From Gemmobacter sp. (lineage in GTDB: Bacteria > Pseudomonadota > Alphaproteobacteria > Rhodobacterales > Rhodobacteraceae): a DNA stretch of 64,000 nucleotides. The translations under genes were made by a program, and so were the position numbers. Below the pieces are notes generated by a model. The model searched no databases and had not been told where the DNA came from. It saw nothing but the letters and a program-made list of their open reading frames with translations. The stretch lies in assembly GCF_034676705.1 (NCBI RefSeq), contig NZ_JAUCBS010000013.1, positions 322,501 to 386,500 on the forward strand. Reading direction: 5' to 3'. Positions 42,514 through 50,185 of the stretch are shown piece after piece. Within the stretch, counting starts at the first letter, position 1, and every line of letters starts with the position of its first letter.

Positions 42514-43298
42514 GTCTCGCGCAACCTTGCCTGCAACGTCAGAAGATCGGCCCAGCTGTCACGCTTGGCGTAGGGGTTGCGCAGCAGATAGGCCGGGTGC
42601 AGCATCGGCAGCGCGGGCCGCCCCACCGTCTGGGTCCAGTGCCCGCGCAGCTTGGTGATGCCGCGCTGGCCCAGCAGCGCCTGGCACGAATGATTGCCGA
42701 CCAGCACCAGAACCTGCGGATCGGCCAGTTCGATATGCCGCCGGACAAAGGGTTGCATCATCGCCAGTTCCGCCGCCTCGGGGTCGCGGTTGCCCGGCGG
42801 GCGCCAGGGCAGCACATTGGTGATGTAGACCGCGCGGTCGATGTCGGGGGCGTGCCGGTCCAGCCCGATGGCGGCCAGCATGCGGTCCAGCAACTGCCCG
42901 GCCCGGCCGACAAAGGGCTTGCCCTGCCGGTCCTCGTCGGCGCCCGGCGCCTCGCCCACCAGCATCAACCGGGCCCCGGCGCGGCCATCGCTGAACACGA
43001 AATTCCGCGCACCCCGCTTCAGCTCGCAATGCTCGTAACCGGCCTGCAATTCCGCCAGATGTTCCAGCGAGGTGGCCTGCGCCGCCAGTCGCCGCGCCTC
43101 GGCCACCGGATCGGCGGCAACAGGCTCTGCCAGGGGTTCCGGCGCCCTGGCCCGTGCCGCCGCCACCGGCGCCGCCCGCACCGCCTCGGCCAGCGCGAAT
43201 CGATCCACCGGCCCGTCGCCGATCCATTCATCGGCGCCAAGCTCGGCCTGCCAGTCCAGCAAGGCCGCGATCACACGGGGGTCCATCCCAAGACTCAT
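42510..43298 (-). CDS. Uracil-DNA glycosylase, family 4-like but lacking the Fe-S cluster cysteines
   Basis: 262 residues. The UDG core starts near 85: LMLVGEAPGADEDRQGKPFVGRAGQLLDRML with the catalytic GEAPG loop at 115-119, VYITNVLPWRPPGNRDP, and the second active-site loop MLHPAYLLRNPYAKR near 232. In classical family 4 enzymes four Cys hold a 4Fe-4S cluster. Here only C91 of the first pair remains (its partner position is Y88), and the other two positions read W165 and M180/M181. That matches a cluster-free class described in alphaproteobacteria (Bradyrhizobium BdiUng, as I recall). It removes uracil from DNA in base-excision repair. Starts at 43298; an ATG/GTG-region start four codons earlier is possible. 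Confidence 0.9.
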   Translation of the reverse strand: MSLGMDPRVIAALLDWQAELGADEWIGDGPVDRFALAEAVRAAPVAAARARAPEPLAEPVAADPVAEARRLAAQATSLEHLAELQAGYEHCELKRGARNFVFSDGRAGARLMLVGEAPGADEDRQGKPFVGRAGQLLDRMLAAIGLDRHAPDIDRAVYITNVLPWRPPGNRDPEAAELAMMQPFVRRHIELADPQVLVLVGNHSCQALLGQRGITKLRGHWTQTVGRPALPMLHPAYLLRNPYAKRDSWADLLTLQARLRET

Positions 43299-43351
43299 GC
43301 CTGCGACCATAGGCCAAGCCGCGCGCGGTGGAAACGGGTCGCGCGGGCCTG

Positions 43352-43418
43352 CCCTTTCATCTGTCCATAAATATCCCGGGGGAGTCGCGGAACGCGACGG
43401 GGGGCTGGCCCCCCTTTT
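43352..43418. repeat. Intergenic AAATATCCC element with two hairpins and T-run (copy D)
   Basis: After CCATAAATATCCCGGGGG come the stem GTCGCG/CGCGAC (43384-43398, GAA loop) and GGGGGGC/GCCCCCC (43399-43414), then TTTT. It has the form of an intrinsic terminator on the plus strand, yet lies between divergent genes, about 25 nt upstream of the pyrB promoter. Confidence 0.6.
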
Positions 43419-43441
43419 GCCGTGGCCCCCCGAACGCCGCC

Positions 43442-43470
43442 TTGCCCGTCGGGCGCCCTGCGCCTATAAG
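43442..43470 (+). promoter_or_regulatory. Candidate sigma-70 promoter of pyrB operon
   Basis: TTGCCC at 43442-43447 and TATAAG at 43465-43470 are spaced 17 nt. Transcription would begin near 43477, giving a leader of about 24 nt with AAGGGGG before the pyrB ATG at 43501. Confidence 0.5.
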
Positions 43471-43500
43471 CGCAGCGACCGATCAGAAGGGGGCCCGCCG

Positions 43501-44466
43501 ATGTCGTTCCGTCAACGCCATCTTCTTGGAATCGAGCCGCTCTCTCCTGCCGAGATCGTGACCATCCTCGATCTGGCCGACCGCTATGTCGATCTGAACC
43601 GCCGCACGGTGAAACAGTCCGATGCGCTGGCGGGGCTGACCCAGATCAACATGTTCTTCGAAAACTCCACCCGCACCCAGGCCAGCTTCGAACTGGCGGG
43701 CAAGCGGCTGGGGGCCGATGTGATGAACATGGCCGTCGCCCAGTCCAGCGTGAAAAAGGGCGAAACGCTGATCGACACCGCCCTGACGCTGAACGCCATG
43801 CACCCCGACCTGCTGGTGGTGCGGCACCAGAATTCCGGCGCGGTCAACCTGCTGGCTTCCAAGGTCAACTGCGCGGTGCTGAACGCCGGCGATGGCAAGC
43901 ATGAACACCCCACCCAGGCGCTGCTGGATGCGCTGACGATCCGCCGCGCCAAGGGCCGCATCCAGCGGCTGACGATTGCCATCTGCGGCGATGTTGCCCA
44001 TTCCCGCGTGGCGCGGTCGAACCTGATCCTGCTGGGGAAAATGGAAAACCGCCTGCGCCTTGTCGGCCCGCCCACCCTGATGCCCGCCGGTTTCGCCGAA
44101 CTGGGGGCCGAGGTCTATGACGACATGCGCGAGGGGCTGAAGGACGCCGATGTCGTCATGATGCTGCGGTTGCAGAAGGAACGCATGGACGGCGGTTTCA
44201 TCCCCTCGGAACGCGAATATTACCACCGCTACGGGCTGGATGCCGAAAAGCTGGCCTATGCCAGGCCCGACGCCATCGTCATGCACCCCGGCCCGATGAA
44301 CCGCGGGGTGGAGATCGACGGCGAGATTGCCGATGACATCAACCGCTCCGTGATTCAGGAACAGGTGGAAATGGGCGTTGCCGTGCGCATGGCCTGCATG
44401 GACCTGCTGGCGCGCAACCTGCGGGCGGAACGCGGCCGGCAGGCGGTGGGGGGCACCTATGTCTAG
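43501..44466 (+). CDS. pyrB: Aspartate carbamoyltransferase catalytic subunit
   Basis: 321 residues. Carbamoyl-phosphate loop FFENSTRTQASFELAGKRLG (near 52-71), the second SSVKKGETLIDT loop, HEHPTQALLDALT (near 138), and the aspartate-binding MLRLQKERMDGGF and MHPGPMNRGVEI motifs are all intact. It condenses carbamoyl phosphate with aspartate in the second step of pyrimidine synthesis. There is no pyrI regulatory-chain gene; instead a dihydroorotase homolog lacking catalytic residues follows two genes later, as in Pseudomonas class A ATCases, where the pseudo-DHOase holds the complex together. The last codons overlap the ATG of a 37-aa microprotein. Confidence 0.97.
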   Translation: MSFRQRHLLGIEPLSPAEIVTILDLADRYVDLNRRTVKQSDALAGLTQINMFFENSTRTQASFELAGKRLGADVMNMAVAQSSVKKGETLIDTALTLNAMHPDLLVVRHQNSGAVNLLASKVNCAVLNAGDGKHEHPTQALLDALTIRRAKGRIQRLTIAICGDVAHSRVARSNLILLGKMENRLRLVGPPTLMPAGFAELGAEVYDDMREGLKDADVVMMLRLQKERMDGGFIPSEREYYHRYGLDAEKLAYARPDAIVMHPGPMNRGVEIDGEIADDINRSVIQEQVEMGVAVRMACMDLLARNLRAERGRQAVGGTYV

Positions 44467-44572
44467 GCCGCCGCGCAAACGGTCGGATGCCGCCATGTCG
44501 GGCATGATCGCCACCGCCGCGCTGGTGGTGATCGCGGTGCTGACCGCGCTGTTCGTCTGGGTCGGCGGATGA
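44459..44572 (+). CDS. 37-aa single-span membrane microprotein in the pyr operon
   Basis: A basic N-terminus (MSRPPRKRSDAAMSG) is followed by one hydrophobic helix (MIATAALVVIAVLTALFVWVGG), so a single-span inner-membrane protein with the N-terminus likely in the cytosol. The ATG overlaps the end of pyrB by 8 nt and its stop overlaps the next ATG (ATGA), which argues it is translated. No homolog family is recognised. It may assist or tether the membrane protein encoded next, but this is a guess. Confidence 0.6.
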   Translation: MSRPPRKRSDAAMSGMIATAALVVIAVLTALFVWVGG

Positions 44573-45099
44573 CGGATCGCCCGAACAGCTGGGCCGGGAT
44601 TCTCGACCCCGATGAACATATCCTGTGGCAGGGCCAGCCCGATACGCGCTTCAAGCTGTATTGGTACGATCTGGTTGCGGCGGTGTTCGGGCTGTTCTTT
44701 GCCGGTTTTGCGGTTGTGTGGATGGTCATGGCCTCGTTCGGCGGAGGATATTTCTGGATGTTCGGGCTGATTCATTTCGCAGTCGGCATCGGCATCATGG
44801 CGGGTCGGCCGGTCGGGTCGTGGTGGATGCGGCGGCATAGTTTCTATTCGCTGTCGAACAAGCGGGCGTTCATTGCATCGGACTATCCGTTCAAGGGCCG
44901 CGTGCTGCGCTACTGGGAGATCCGGCACGATTCGCCCGTCGAATTCATCGACGGCGATCCGCAGGTGGTGAACTTCGCCACCGAGATCCGCGATGGCGCC
45001 AAGGGCCGGACCACCACCCGGCCCGTCGGGTTCGAGGGCATTCACGACGGGCGCAAGGTCATCGGCCTGATGCGCGCCATCCAGAGGGGGGCGGAATGA
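44569..45099 (+). CDS. PH-like-domain membrane protein of unknown function
   Basis: 176 residues. EHILWQGQPDTRFKLYW near the N-terminus is typical of bacterial membrane proteins with a bPH2/YdbT-like start. Two transmembrane segments follow (DLVAAVFGLFFAGFAVVWMVM and FGLIHFAVGIGIMAG, about 34-54 and 66-81), and then a beta-rich C-terminal half (FYSLSNKRAFIASDYPFKGRVLRYWEI) resembling a PH fold. In related genomes such genes beside pyrB are sometimes misnamed as ATCase subunits; nothing in the sequence supports that. Function unknown. Start and stop overlap both neighbours by 4 nt. Confidence 0.72.
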   Translation: MTDRPNSWAGILDPDEHILWQGQPDTRFKLYWYDLVAAVFGLFFAGFAVVWMVMASFGGGYFWMFGLIHFAVGIGIMAGRPVGSWWMRRHSFYSLSNKRAFIASDYPFKGRVLRYWEIRHDSPVEFIDGDPQVVNFATEIRDGAKGRTTTRPVGFEGIHDGRKVIGLMRAIQRGAE

Positions 45100-46373
45100 C
45101 GCTTCATTTCACCAATGCGCGGCTGATCTGCCCGGAAATCGGCACTGATGACCCCGGCAGCCTGACGGTGGCCGATGGCCGGATCCTGGCCCGCGATGGT
45201 GCGGCACCCGCCGGGGCCACGATCATCGACTGCGGCGGCAAGTGCCTTGCGCCCGGCATCGTGGACTGGGGCGTCAAGATTGGCGAACCGGGCGAGCGGC
45301 ACCGCGAATCCTTCCGCTCGGCCGGGCTGGCGGCGGCGGCGGGCGGGGTGACCACAATCATCGCGCGCCCCGATACCACGCCGCCCATCGACACGCCCGA
45401 GGTGCTGGAATTCGTCACCCGCCGCGCGCGCGAGGCGGCGCCGGTCCACATCCGGCACATGGCCGCGCTGACCAAGGGCCGGCAGGGCCGCGAGATGACG
45501 GAAATCGGCTTTCTGATGGATGCCGGTGCCATCGCCTTTACCGATGCCGATCATGTGACGACCGATGCCAAGGTGCTGTCGCGCGCCTTCACCTATGCGC
45601 GGTCCTTGGGCGCGCTGGTGGTCGGCCACCCGCAGGAACCCGGCCTGTCCAAAGGGGCGGCGGCGACCAGCGGCAAGTTCGCATCCTTGCGCGGCCTGCC
45701 GGCGGTGTCGCCGCTGGCCGAACGCATGGGGCTGGACCGCGACCTTGCGCTGGTGGAAATGACCGGCGTGCGCTACCACGCCGACCAGATCACCTCGGCC
45801 CGCGCGCTGCCCCCGCTGGAACGGGCCAAGGCCAACGGGTTCGATGTGACGGCGGGCGTTTCCGTCCACCATGTCACGCTGAACGAATTCGACGTGGGCG
45901 ATTACCGGACCTTCTTCAAGCTGACGCCCCCCCTGCGGTCCGAGGATGACCGGATGGCGGTGGTCGAGGCGCTGGCATCGGGCCTGATCGACGTGCTGTG
46001 TTCCATGCATACCCCGGCCGACGAGGAATCGAAGCGCCTGCCGTTCGAGGAGGCGGCGCCCGGTGCCGTGGCGCTGGAAACCTTCCTGCCCGCCGCGCTG
46101 CGGCTGTATCATGCTGGCGCGATGGACCTGCCGGGCCTGTTCCGGGCCATGTCGCTGAACCCTGCGCGCCGGCTGGGCCTGTCCTGCGGCCGTCTGGCCC
46201 ACGGGGCGCCCGCCGACCTGCTGCTGTTCGACCCGGACGCGCCCTTTGTGCTGGACCGTTTCAAGCTGCAGTCGAAATCCAAGAACACCCCGTTCGACGG
46301 CGCCCGCATGCAGGGCAGGGTGCTGGGCACCTGGGTGGCCGGCCGTCAGGTATTCGGAGGCGAAGATGCCTGA
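45096..46373 (+). CDS. Dihydroorotase-like protein, probably non-catalytic (PyrC'/PyrX)
   Basis: 425 residues with the class I dihydroorotase amidohydrolase fold (LAPGIVDWGVKIGEPGERHRESF, GGVTTIIARPDTTPPIDT, FKLTPPLRSEDDR). The metal motif D-x-H-x-H is D57-W-G-V-K61, so both His are lost. The catalytic Asp of the DHAPH motif is replaced by Met in SMHTPADEE (M304-H305). Catalysis is therefore unlikely. This matches pyrC' of Pseudomonas, whose product is an inactive DHOase needed for assembly of the ATCase dodecamer with PyrB, encoded two genes upstream. A working dihydroorotase must be elsewhere in the genome. Overlaps both flanking genes. Confidence 0.9.
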   Translation: MTLHFTNARLICPEIGTDDPGSLTVADGRILARDGAAPAGATIIDCGGKCLAPGIVDWGVKIGEPGERHRESFRSAGLAAAAGGVTTIIARPDTTPPIDTPEVLEFVTRRAREAAPVHIRHMAALTKGRQGREMTEIGFLMDAGAIAFTDADHVTTDAKVLSRAFTYARSLGALVVGHPQEPGLSKGAAATSGKFASLRGLPAVSPLAERMGLDRDLALVEMTGVRYHADQITSARALPPLERAKANGFDVTAGVSVHHVTLNEFDVGDYRTFFKLTPPLRSEDDRMAVVEALASGLIDVLCSMHTPADEESKRLPFEEAAPGAVALETFLPAALRLYHAGAMDLPGLFRAMSLNPARRLGLSCGRLAHGAPADLLLFDPDAPFVLDRFKLQSKSKNTPFDGARMQGRVLGTWVAGRQVFGGEDA

Positions 46374-46971
46374 GATCGTCACCTCGTTGCCGCTGCTGGC
46401 CCTGACGGCCGTGCTGGGTTACCTGCTGGGGTCCATCCCCTTTGGCATCGTCATGGCGCGGGCCTTTGGTCTGGGCGACCTGCGCAAGATCGGGTCGGGC
46501 AACATCGGCGCCACCAACGTGCTGCGCACCGGGAACAAGCTGGCGGCCTTTCTGACGCTGGTGCTGGATGCCGGCAAGGGCGGCATCGCGGTGCTGCTGG
46601 CCCGCTGGGCGCTGGCCGAGGATGCGGCGCAACTGGCCGGCGTGGCGGCATTCCTGGGGCATCTGTTCCCGGTCTGGCTGGGGTTCAAGGGCGGCAAGGG
46701 GATGGCGACATTCCTGGGCACGCTGCTGGCGCTGTCCTTTCCGGTCGGTCTGGCGGCCTGCGGGCTGTGGCTGATCACGGCGGCGGTTACCCGCATCTCC
46801 TCGCTGTCGGCGCTGGTGGTGGCAGTGCTGTCGCCGGTGGCCGCCTGGGTGTTGGGTCGGCCCGACCTGCTGATGCTGAGCGTGCTGCTGGCGCTGATCA
46901 TTCTGGAACGGCACAAGGCCAATATCGGCCGCCTGCTGGCCGGAACCGAACCCCGGATCGGCAAGAAATGA
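46366..46971 (+). CDS. plsY: Glycerol-3-phosphate acyltransferase PlsY
   Basis: 201 residues, an integral membrane enzyme with about five helices. The three PlsY motifs are visible: YLLGSIPFGIVMAR (near 20), KIGSGNIGATNVLRTGNK (38-55) and LGHLFPVWLGFKGGKGMATFLG (near 95). It transfers the acyl chain from acyl-phosphate to glycerol-3-phosphate, the first step of phospholipid synthesis with PlsX. The ATG lies 8 nt inside the pseudo-dihydroorotase gene, and GGAGG is eight bases upstream. The GNAT gene overlaps its stop. Confidence 0.96.
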   Translation: MPEIVTSLPLLALTAVLGYLLGSIPFGIVMARAFGLGDLRKIGSGNIGATNVLRTGNKLAAFLTLVLDAGKGGIAVLLARWALAEDAAQLAGVAAFLGHLFPVWLGFKGGKGMATFLGTLLALSFPVGLAACGLWLITAAVTRISSLSALVVAVLSPVAAWVLGRPDLLMLSVLLALIILERHKANIGRLLAGTEPRIGKK

Positions 46972-47441
46972 CCCTGACCATCCGCCCGATCACCGCGGCG
47001 GATGATTTTCCCGCCCTGCTGGATCTGATCCGGCGCGCCTTTGCCTATATGGACGGCGTGATCGACCCGCCGTCGTCGGCGCACCGCCTGACGGTGGACA
47101 GCCTGCGCCAGAAGGCGGCCGAGGAAACCGGGCTGGTGGCGTTTGATGGTGACCGTCTGGTCGGCTGCGCCTTTCTGCGGCCCGAGCCGGGCGGGATGTA
47201 TCTGGGCAAGGTGGCCGTGGATCCGCAGGTGCAGACCCGCGGGATCGGCGGCGCGCTGCTGGCAGCGGCCGAGGGCGTGGCCCGCGCCCAAGGCGCCCCC
47301 CGCCTGCGGCTGGAAACGCGGGTGGAACTTGTGCGCAATCATGCCACCTTTGCCGCCTGGGGATTCCGCAAATCCGGCGAAAGCCGCCATCCCGGCTTTG
47401 ACCGCACCACCACCATCGAGATGACCAAGCCGCTGATGTGA
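46968..47441 (+). CDS. GNAT-family N-acetyltransferase
   Basis: 157 residues with the GNAT fold. The acetyl-CoA pyrophosphate motif is VAVDPQVQTRGIGGALLAAAEGVARAQG (V-x5-R-G-x-G-x-A, near 80-107), followed by RLETRVELVRNHATFAAWGFRKSGE. Similar to RimI/PhnO-like small GNATs; acceptor unknown. Overlaps plsY by 4 nt and is the last gene of the pyrimidine-phospholipid operon. Confidence 0.88.
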   Translation: MTLTIRPITAADDFPALLDLIRRAFAYMDGVIDPPSSAHRLTVDSLRQKAAEETGLVAFDGDRLVGCAFLRPEPGGMYLGKVAVDPQVQTRGIGGALLAAAEGVARAQGAPRLRLETRVELVRNHATFAAWGFRKSGESRHPGFDRTTTIEMTKPLM

Positions 47442-47499
47442 CCCGGCGTCACCGCACGTTTCGCCAGTGTGAAAACTGCACAAACGTTCAGCCCGTGAC

Positions 47500-47528
47500 T
47501 TGGCCGCCCCGCGCCGCGCCGCTATGAT
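47500..47528 (+). promoter_or_regulatory. Candidate sigma-70 promoter of the acyl-CoA dehydrogenase gene
   Basis: TTGGCC (47500-47505) and TATGAT (47523-47528), 17 nt apart, precede the ATG at 47552 with GGGAGG between. An ACGTTT/AAACGT inverted repeat (47456-47461 and 47482-47487) lies just upstream and may be a regulator site. Confidence 0.45.
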
Positions 47529-47551
47529 CCGCCCTGCAAAGGGAGGCGCAC

Positions 47552-49348
47552 ATGTCACTGATCGTCGATCGCCGGGATCTGGACTTCGTCCTGTTCGAAA
47601 TGCTGGGGGCCGACCGTCTGGCAGACCGCGCGCGCTTTGCCGCCTATGACCGCACCGCGATGGGCCAGATCCTCGACACCGCACAGGCGCTGGCCGAAGA
47701 CGTGTTCCTGCCCATCGCCGCGCAGGTGGATGCGGACGAGCCGAAGTTCGTCAACGGTCAGGTCGAACAACCCGCGGCCACCGGCGCCGCCCTGCGCGCC
47801 TGGGCCGAGGCGGGGTTCTTTGGCCTGGCGTTCGACGAGGCGGCCGGCGGCCTTCAGGCGCCCTGGACGCTGTATACCGCCGCGACCGGCATGGCGGTGG
47901 CGGCCAATACCCCGGTCACGAACTATGCCTTTCTGACCGTGGCGGCGGCCAACCTGCTGGCGGCCTTCGGGTCGGACACGCTGAAGGCGCAGTATCTGCC
48001 GGCGATGGTCGAGGGGCGCTGGTTCGGCACCATGTGCCTGTCGGAACCGCAGGCCGGATCCTCGCTGGGCGATATTCGCACCATGGCAACCGACCGGGGC
48101 GATGGCAGCCATGCCCTGAAGGGCAGCAAGATGTGGATCTCGGGCGGGGATCAGGCGATCACCGACAATATCGTCCACATGGTGCTGGCCCGCCTGCCCG
48201 ATGCGCAGCCGGGATCCAAGGGGATTTCCCTGTTCCTGGTACCCAAGATGCGCACTGATGCCGCAGGGCAGATCACGGGATCGAACAACATCGCGCTGGC
48301 CGGCCTGAACCACAAGATGGGTCAGCGGGCCACGACGAACTGCCTGCTGAACCTTGGCGAAACCGGCGAGACCATCGGCTGGATGATCGGCCAGCCGGGG
48401 CGCGGTCTGGAATACATGTTCCACATGATGAACGAGGCGCGGATCGGTGTGGGTCATGCAGCGGTGATGGCGGGGCTGGCCGGCTATCTGCATTCGGCCG
48501 ATTATGCCCGCACCCGGCCGCAGGGCCGCCCGGCCGGCGAGCGCAACCCCGCCGCGCCGCAGGTGCCGATCATCCGCCACGCCGATGTGCGCCGGATGCT
48601 GCTGGCCCAGAAGGCCGCCGTCGAAGGGGCGCAGGCGCTGTGCCTGTTCTGCGCCGGCCTGGTCGATGACATTGAAACCGACCCCGCCGCCCGGGCCGAT
48701 GCGCAGGCCCTGCTGGGCCTGCTGACCCCGGTGGTCAAATCGTGGCCCGCCGAACATTGCCTGGAGGCGAACAAATGGGCGATCCAGATTCTGGGCGGCT
48801 ATGGCTATACCCGCGATTACCCGCTGGAACGGCTGTATCGTGACAACCGGCTGAACCATATCCACGAAGGCACTTTCGGCATTCAGGGCATGGATCTGCT
48901 GGGCCGCAAGATTGCCGGCGATGGCGGCGCGGTGCTGGGGCGGTTCGTGGCCATGGTGCAGGACACCATCGCGCAGGCACGCCGCCATGCCGGACTTGGC
49001 CCCGATTGCGACCGCTTGGCCGATGCGTTGCTGGCGCTGGACCGGGCGGTGCAGGCGCTGCTGGGCTGTGCCGATGCCGAACGGCGCACCGCCAATGCGA
49101 CGATCTTCCTTGATGCCTTTGGCCATGTGGTCATCGGCTGGATCTGGCTGTGGCAGGCCCGGCTGGCCCGGGGGCAACTGGACAACCCTGCAACCGGCGA
49201 GGTGGACCGGCTGTTCTATCAGGGCAAGCTGGCGGCCTGCCGCCATTTCACCCTGACCGAACTGCCGCTGGCCGTGGCACGCTTTGCCATTTGCGGAAGC
49301 CTGCAATCGCCGGCGCTGGACAGCGACCCCGCGCTGTTCGGGGGCTAA
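47552..49348 (+). CDS. Acyl-CoA dehydrogenase, large DmdC-like subgroup
   Basis: 598 residues, about 200 more than short-chain acyl-CoA dehydrogenases because of an extra C-terminal helical domain, as in DmdC (methylmercaptopropionyl-CoA dehydrogenase) and FadE-like proteins. FAD-binding CLSEPQAGSSLGDIRTMA and KMWISGGDQ are near 165-210; QILGGYGYTRDYPLERLYRDNRLNHIHEGTFGIQGMDLLGRK (near 413-450) contains the catalytic Glu in HEGT. It forms the trans-2-enoyl-CoA with electrons to ETF. Substrate chain is not inferable; DmdC function would need the other DMSP genes, absent here. Single-gene unit with its own promoter. Confidence 0.9.
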   Translation: MSLIVDRRDLDFVLFEMLGADRLADRARFAAYDRTAMGQILDTAQALAEDVFLPIAAQVDADEPKFVNGQVEQPAATGAALRAWAEAGFFGLAFDEAAGGLQAPWTLYTAATGMAVAANTPVTNYAFLTVAAANLLAAFGSDTLKAQYLPAMVEGRWFGTMCLSEPQAGSSLGDIRTMATDRGDGSHALKGSKMWISGGDQAITDNIVHMVLARLPDAQPGSKGISLFLVPKMRTDAAGQITGSNNIALAGLNHKMGQRATTNCLLNLGETGETIGWMIGQPGRGLEYMFHMMNEARIGVGHAAVMAGLAGYLHSADYARTRPQGRPAGERNPAAPQVPIIRHADVRRMLLAQKAAVEGAQALCLFCAGLVDDIETDPAARADAQALLGLLTPVVKSWPAEHCLEANKWAIQILGGYGYTRDYPLERLYRDNRLNHIHEGTFGIQGMDLLGRKIAGDGGAVLGRFVAMVQDTIAQARRHAGLGPDCDRLADALLALDRAVQALLGCADAERRTANATIFLDAFGHVVIGWIWLWQARLARGQLDNPATGEVDRLFYQGKLAACRHFTLTELPLAVARFAICGSLQSPALDSDPALFGG

Positions 49349-49354
49349 GACCGA

Positions 49355-50059
49355 TCAGCCGAACGCGGTCTCCAGCGCGATTTCCACCATCGCGCCAAAG
49401 CCGGTTTCCCGTTCGCCCGACGACAGTTCCTTGCCCGTCAGGATATGGTCCGAAATGGTCAGCACCGCCAGCGCCTTGCGGCCATGGCGCGCGGCCAGGG
49501 CGTAAAGTTCGGCCGTTTCCATTTCCACGGCCAGCGTGCCATGGCGGCGCAGCTGGCGGGTCAGATCCTCGCGTTCGTCATAGAACGTGTCCGAGGAATA
49601 GACCCCCCCGACATGCACCGCCACCCCGCGCCGCACCGCGGCCGCATGGGCCGCCGACAGCAGGCCGAAATCGGCCACGGGGGCAAACTGCATCTCGCCG
49701 AACAGGCTGCGCGACGGGCTGCCCAGTGTGCTGCACGCCTGCGCCAGCACGATGTCGCGCAGCCCGATGTGTTCTTGCAAGGCGCCGGCGCTGCCAATGC
49801 GGATCAGCCGCTGCGCGCCATAATCGCGGATCAGCTCGTTGGCGTAGATCGACAGCGACGGCATGCCCATGCCATGGGCCTGGAACGTCACCCGATGCCC
49901 GCGCCAGGTGCCGGTATAGCCCAGCATGCCGCGCACCTCGTTCACCAGTTCGACCCCTTGCAGATAGGTCTCTGCCGCCCAGCGGGCACGGTAGGGGTCG
50001 CCCGGCATCAGCACGGTTTCCGCGATCTGGCCCGGCCGGGCCCCGATATGTATCGTCAT
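49355..50059 (-). CDS. deoD: Purine-nucleoside phosphorylase, DeoD type
   Basis: 234 residues of the hexameric NP-I family. MTIHIGARPGQIAETVLMPGDPYRARWAAETYL at the N-terminus carries the phosphate-binding Gly-Asp; the conserved RIGSAGALQEHIGLRDIVLAQA block is near 88, and VEMETAELYALA near 178 provides the ribose-binding Glu-Met-Glu, followed by the catalytic Asp in LTISDHILTGKELSSGERE. It splits purine (deoxy)nucleosides with phosphate. AAGGAAC precedes the ATG at 50059. It is convergent with the acyl-CoA dehydrogenase gene (6-nt gap). Confidence 0.95.
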   Translation of the reverse strand: MTIHIGARPGQIAETVLMPGDPYRARWAAETYLQGVELVNEVRGMLGYTGTWRGHRVTFQAHGMGMPSLSIYANELIRDYGAQRLIRIGSAGALQEHIGLRDIVLAQACSTLGSPSRSLFGEMQFAPVADFGLLSAAHAAAVRRGVAVHVGGVYSSDTFYDEREDLTRQLRRHGTLAVEMETAELYALAARHGRKALAVLTISDHILTGKELSSGERETGFGAMVEIALETAFG

Positions 50060-50185
50060 CTCACTGTTCCTTGACCAAGAGGTCAAAATACGCGGACCGC
50101 AGGCCGAGTTAAAGCCCACCCCCTTGCGGCTGCCGGGATAGCGGGTCAAGCTTGCCACAGGGCGGATGCAAACGGGGGCAGCAAT

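Noticed and set aside
47552..49348. Naming the large acyl-CoA dehydrogenase dmdC
   Set aside because: The extended architecture fits DmdC but also other FadE-like enzymes, and no other DMSP demethylation gene is nearby.
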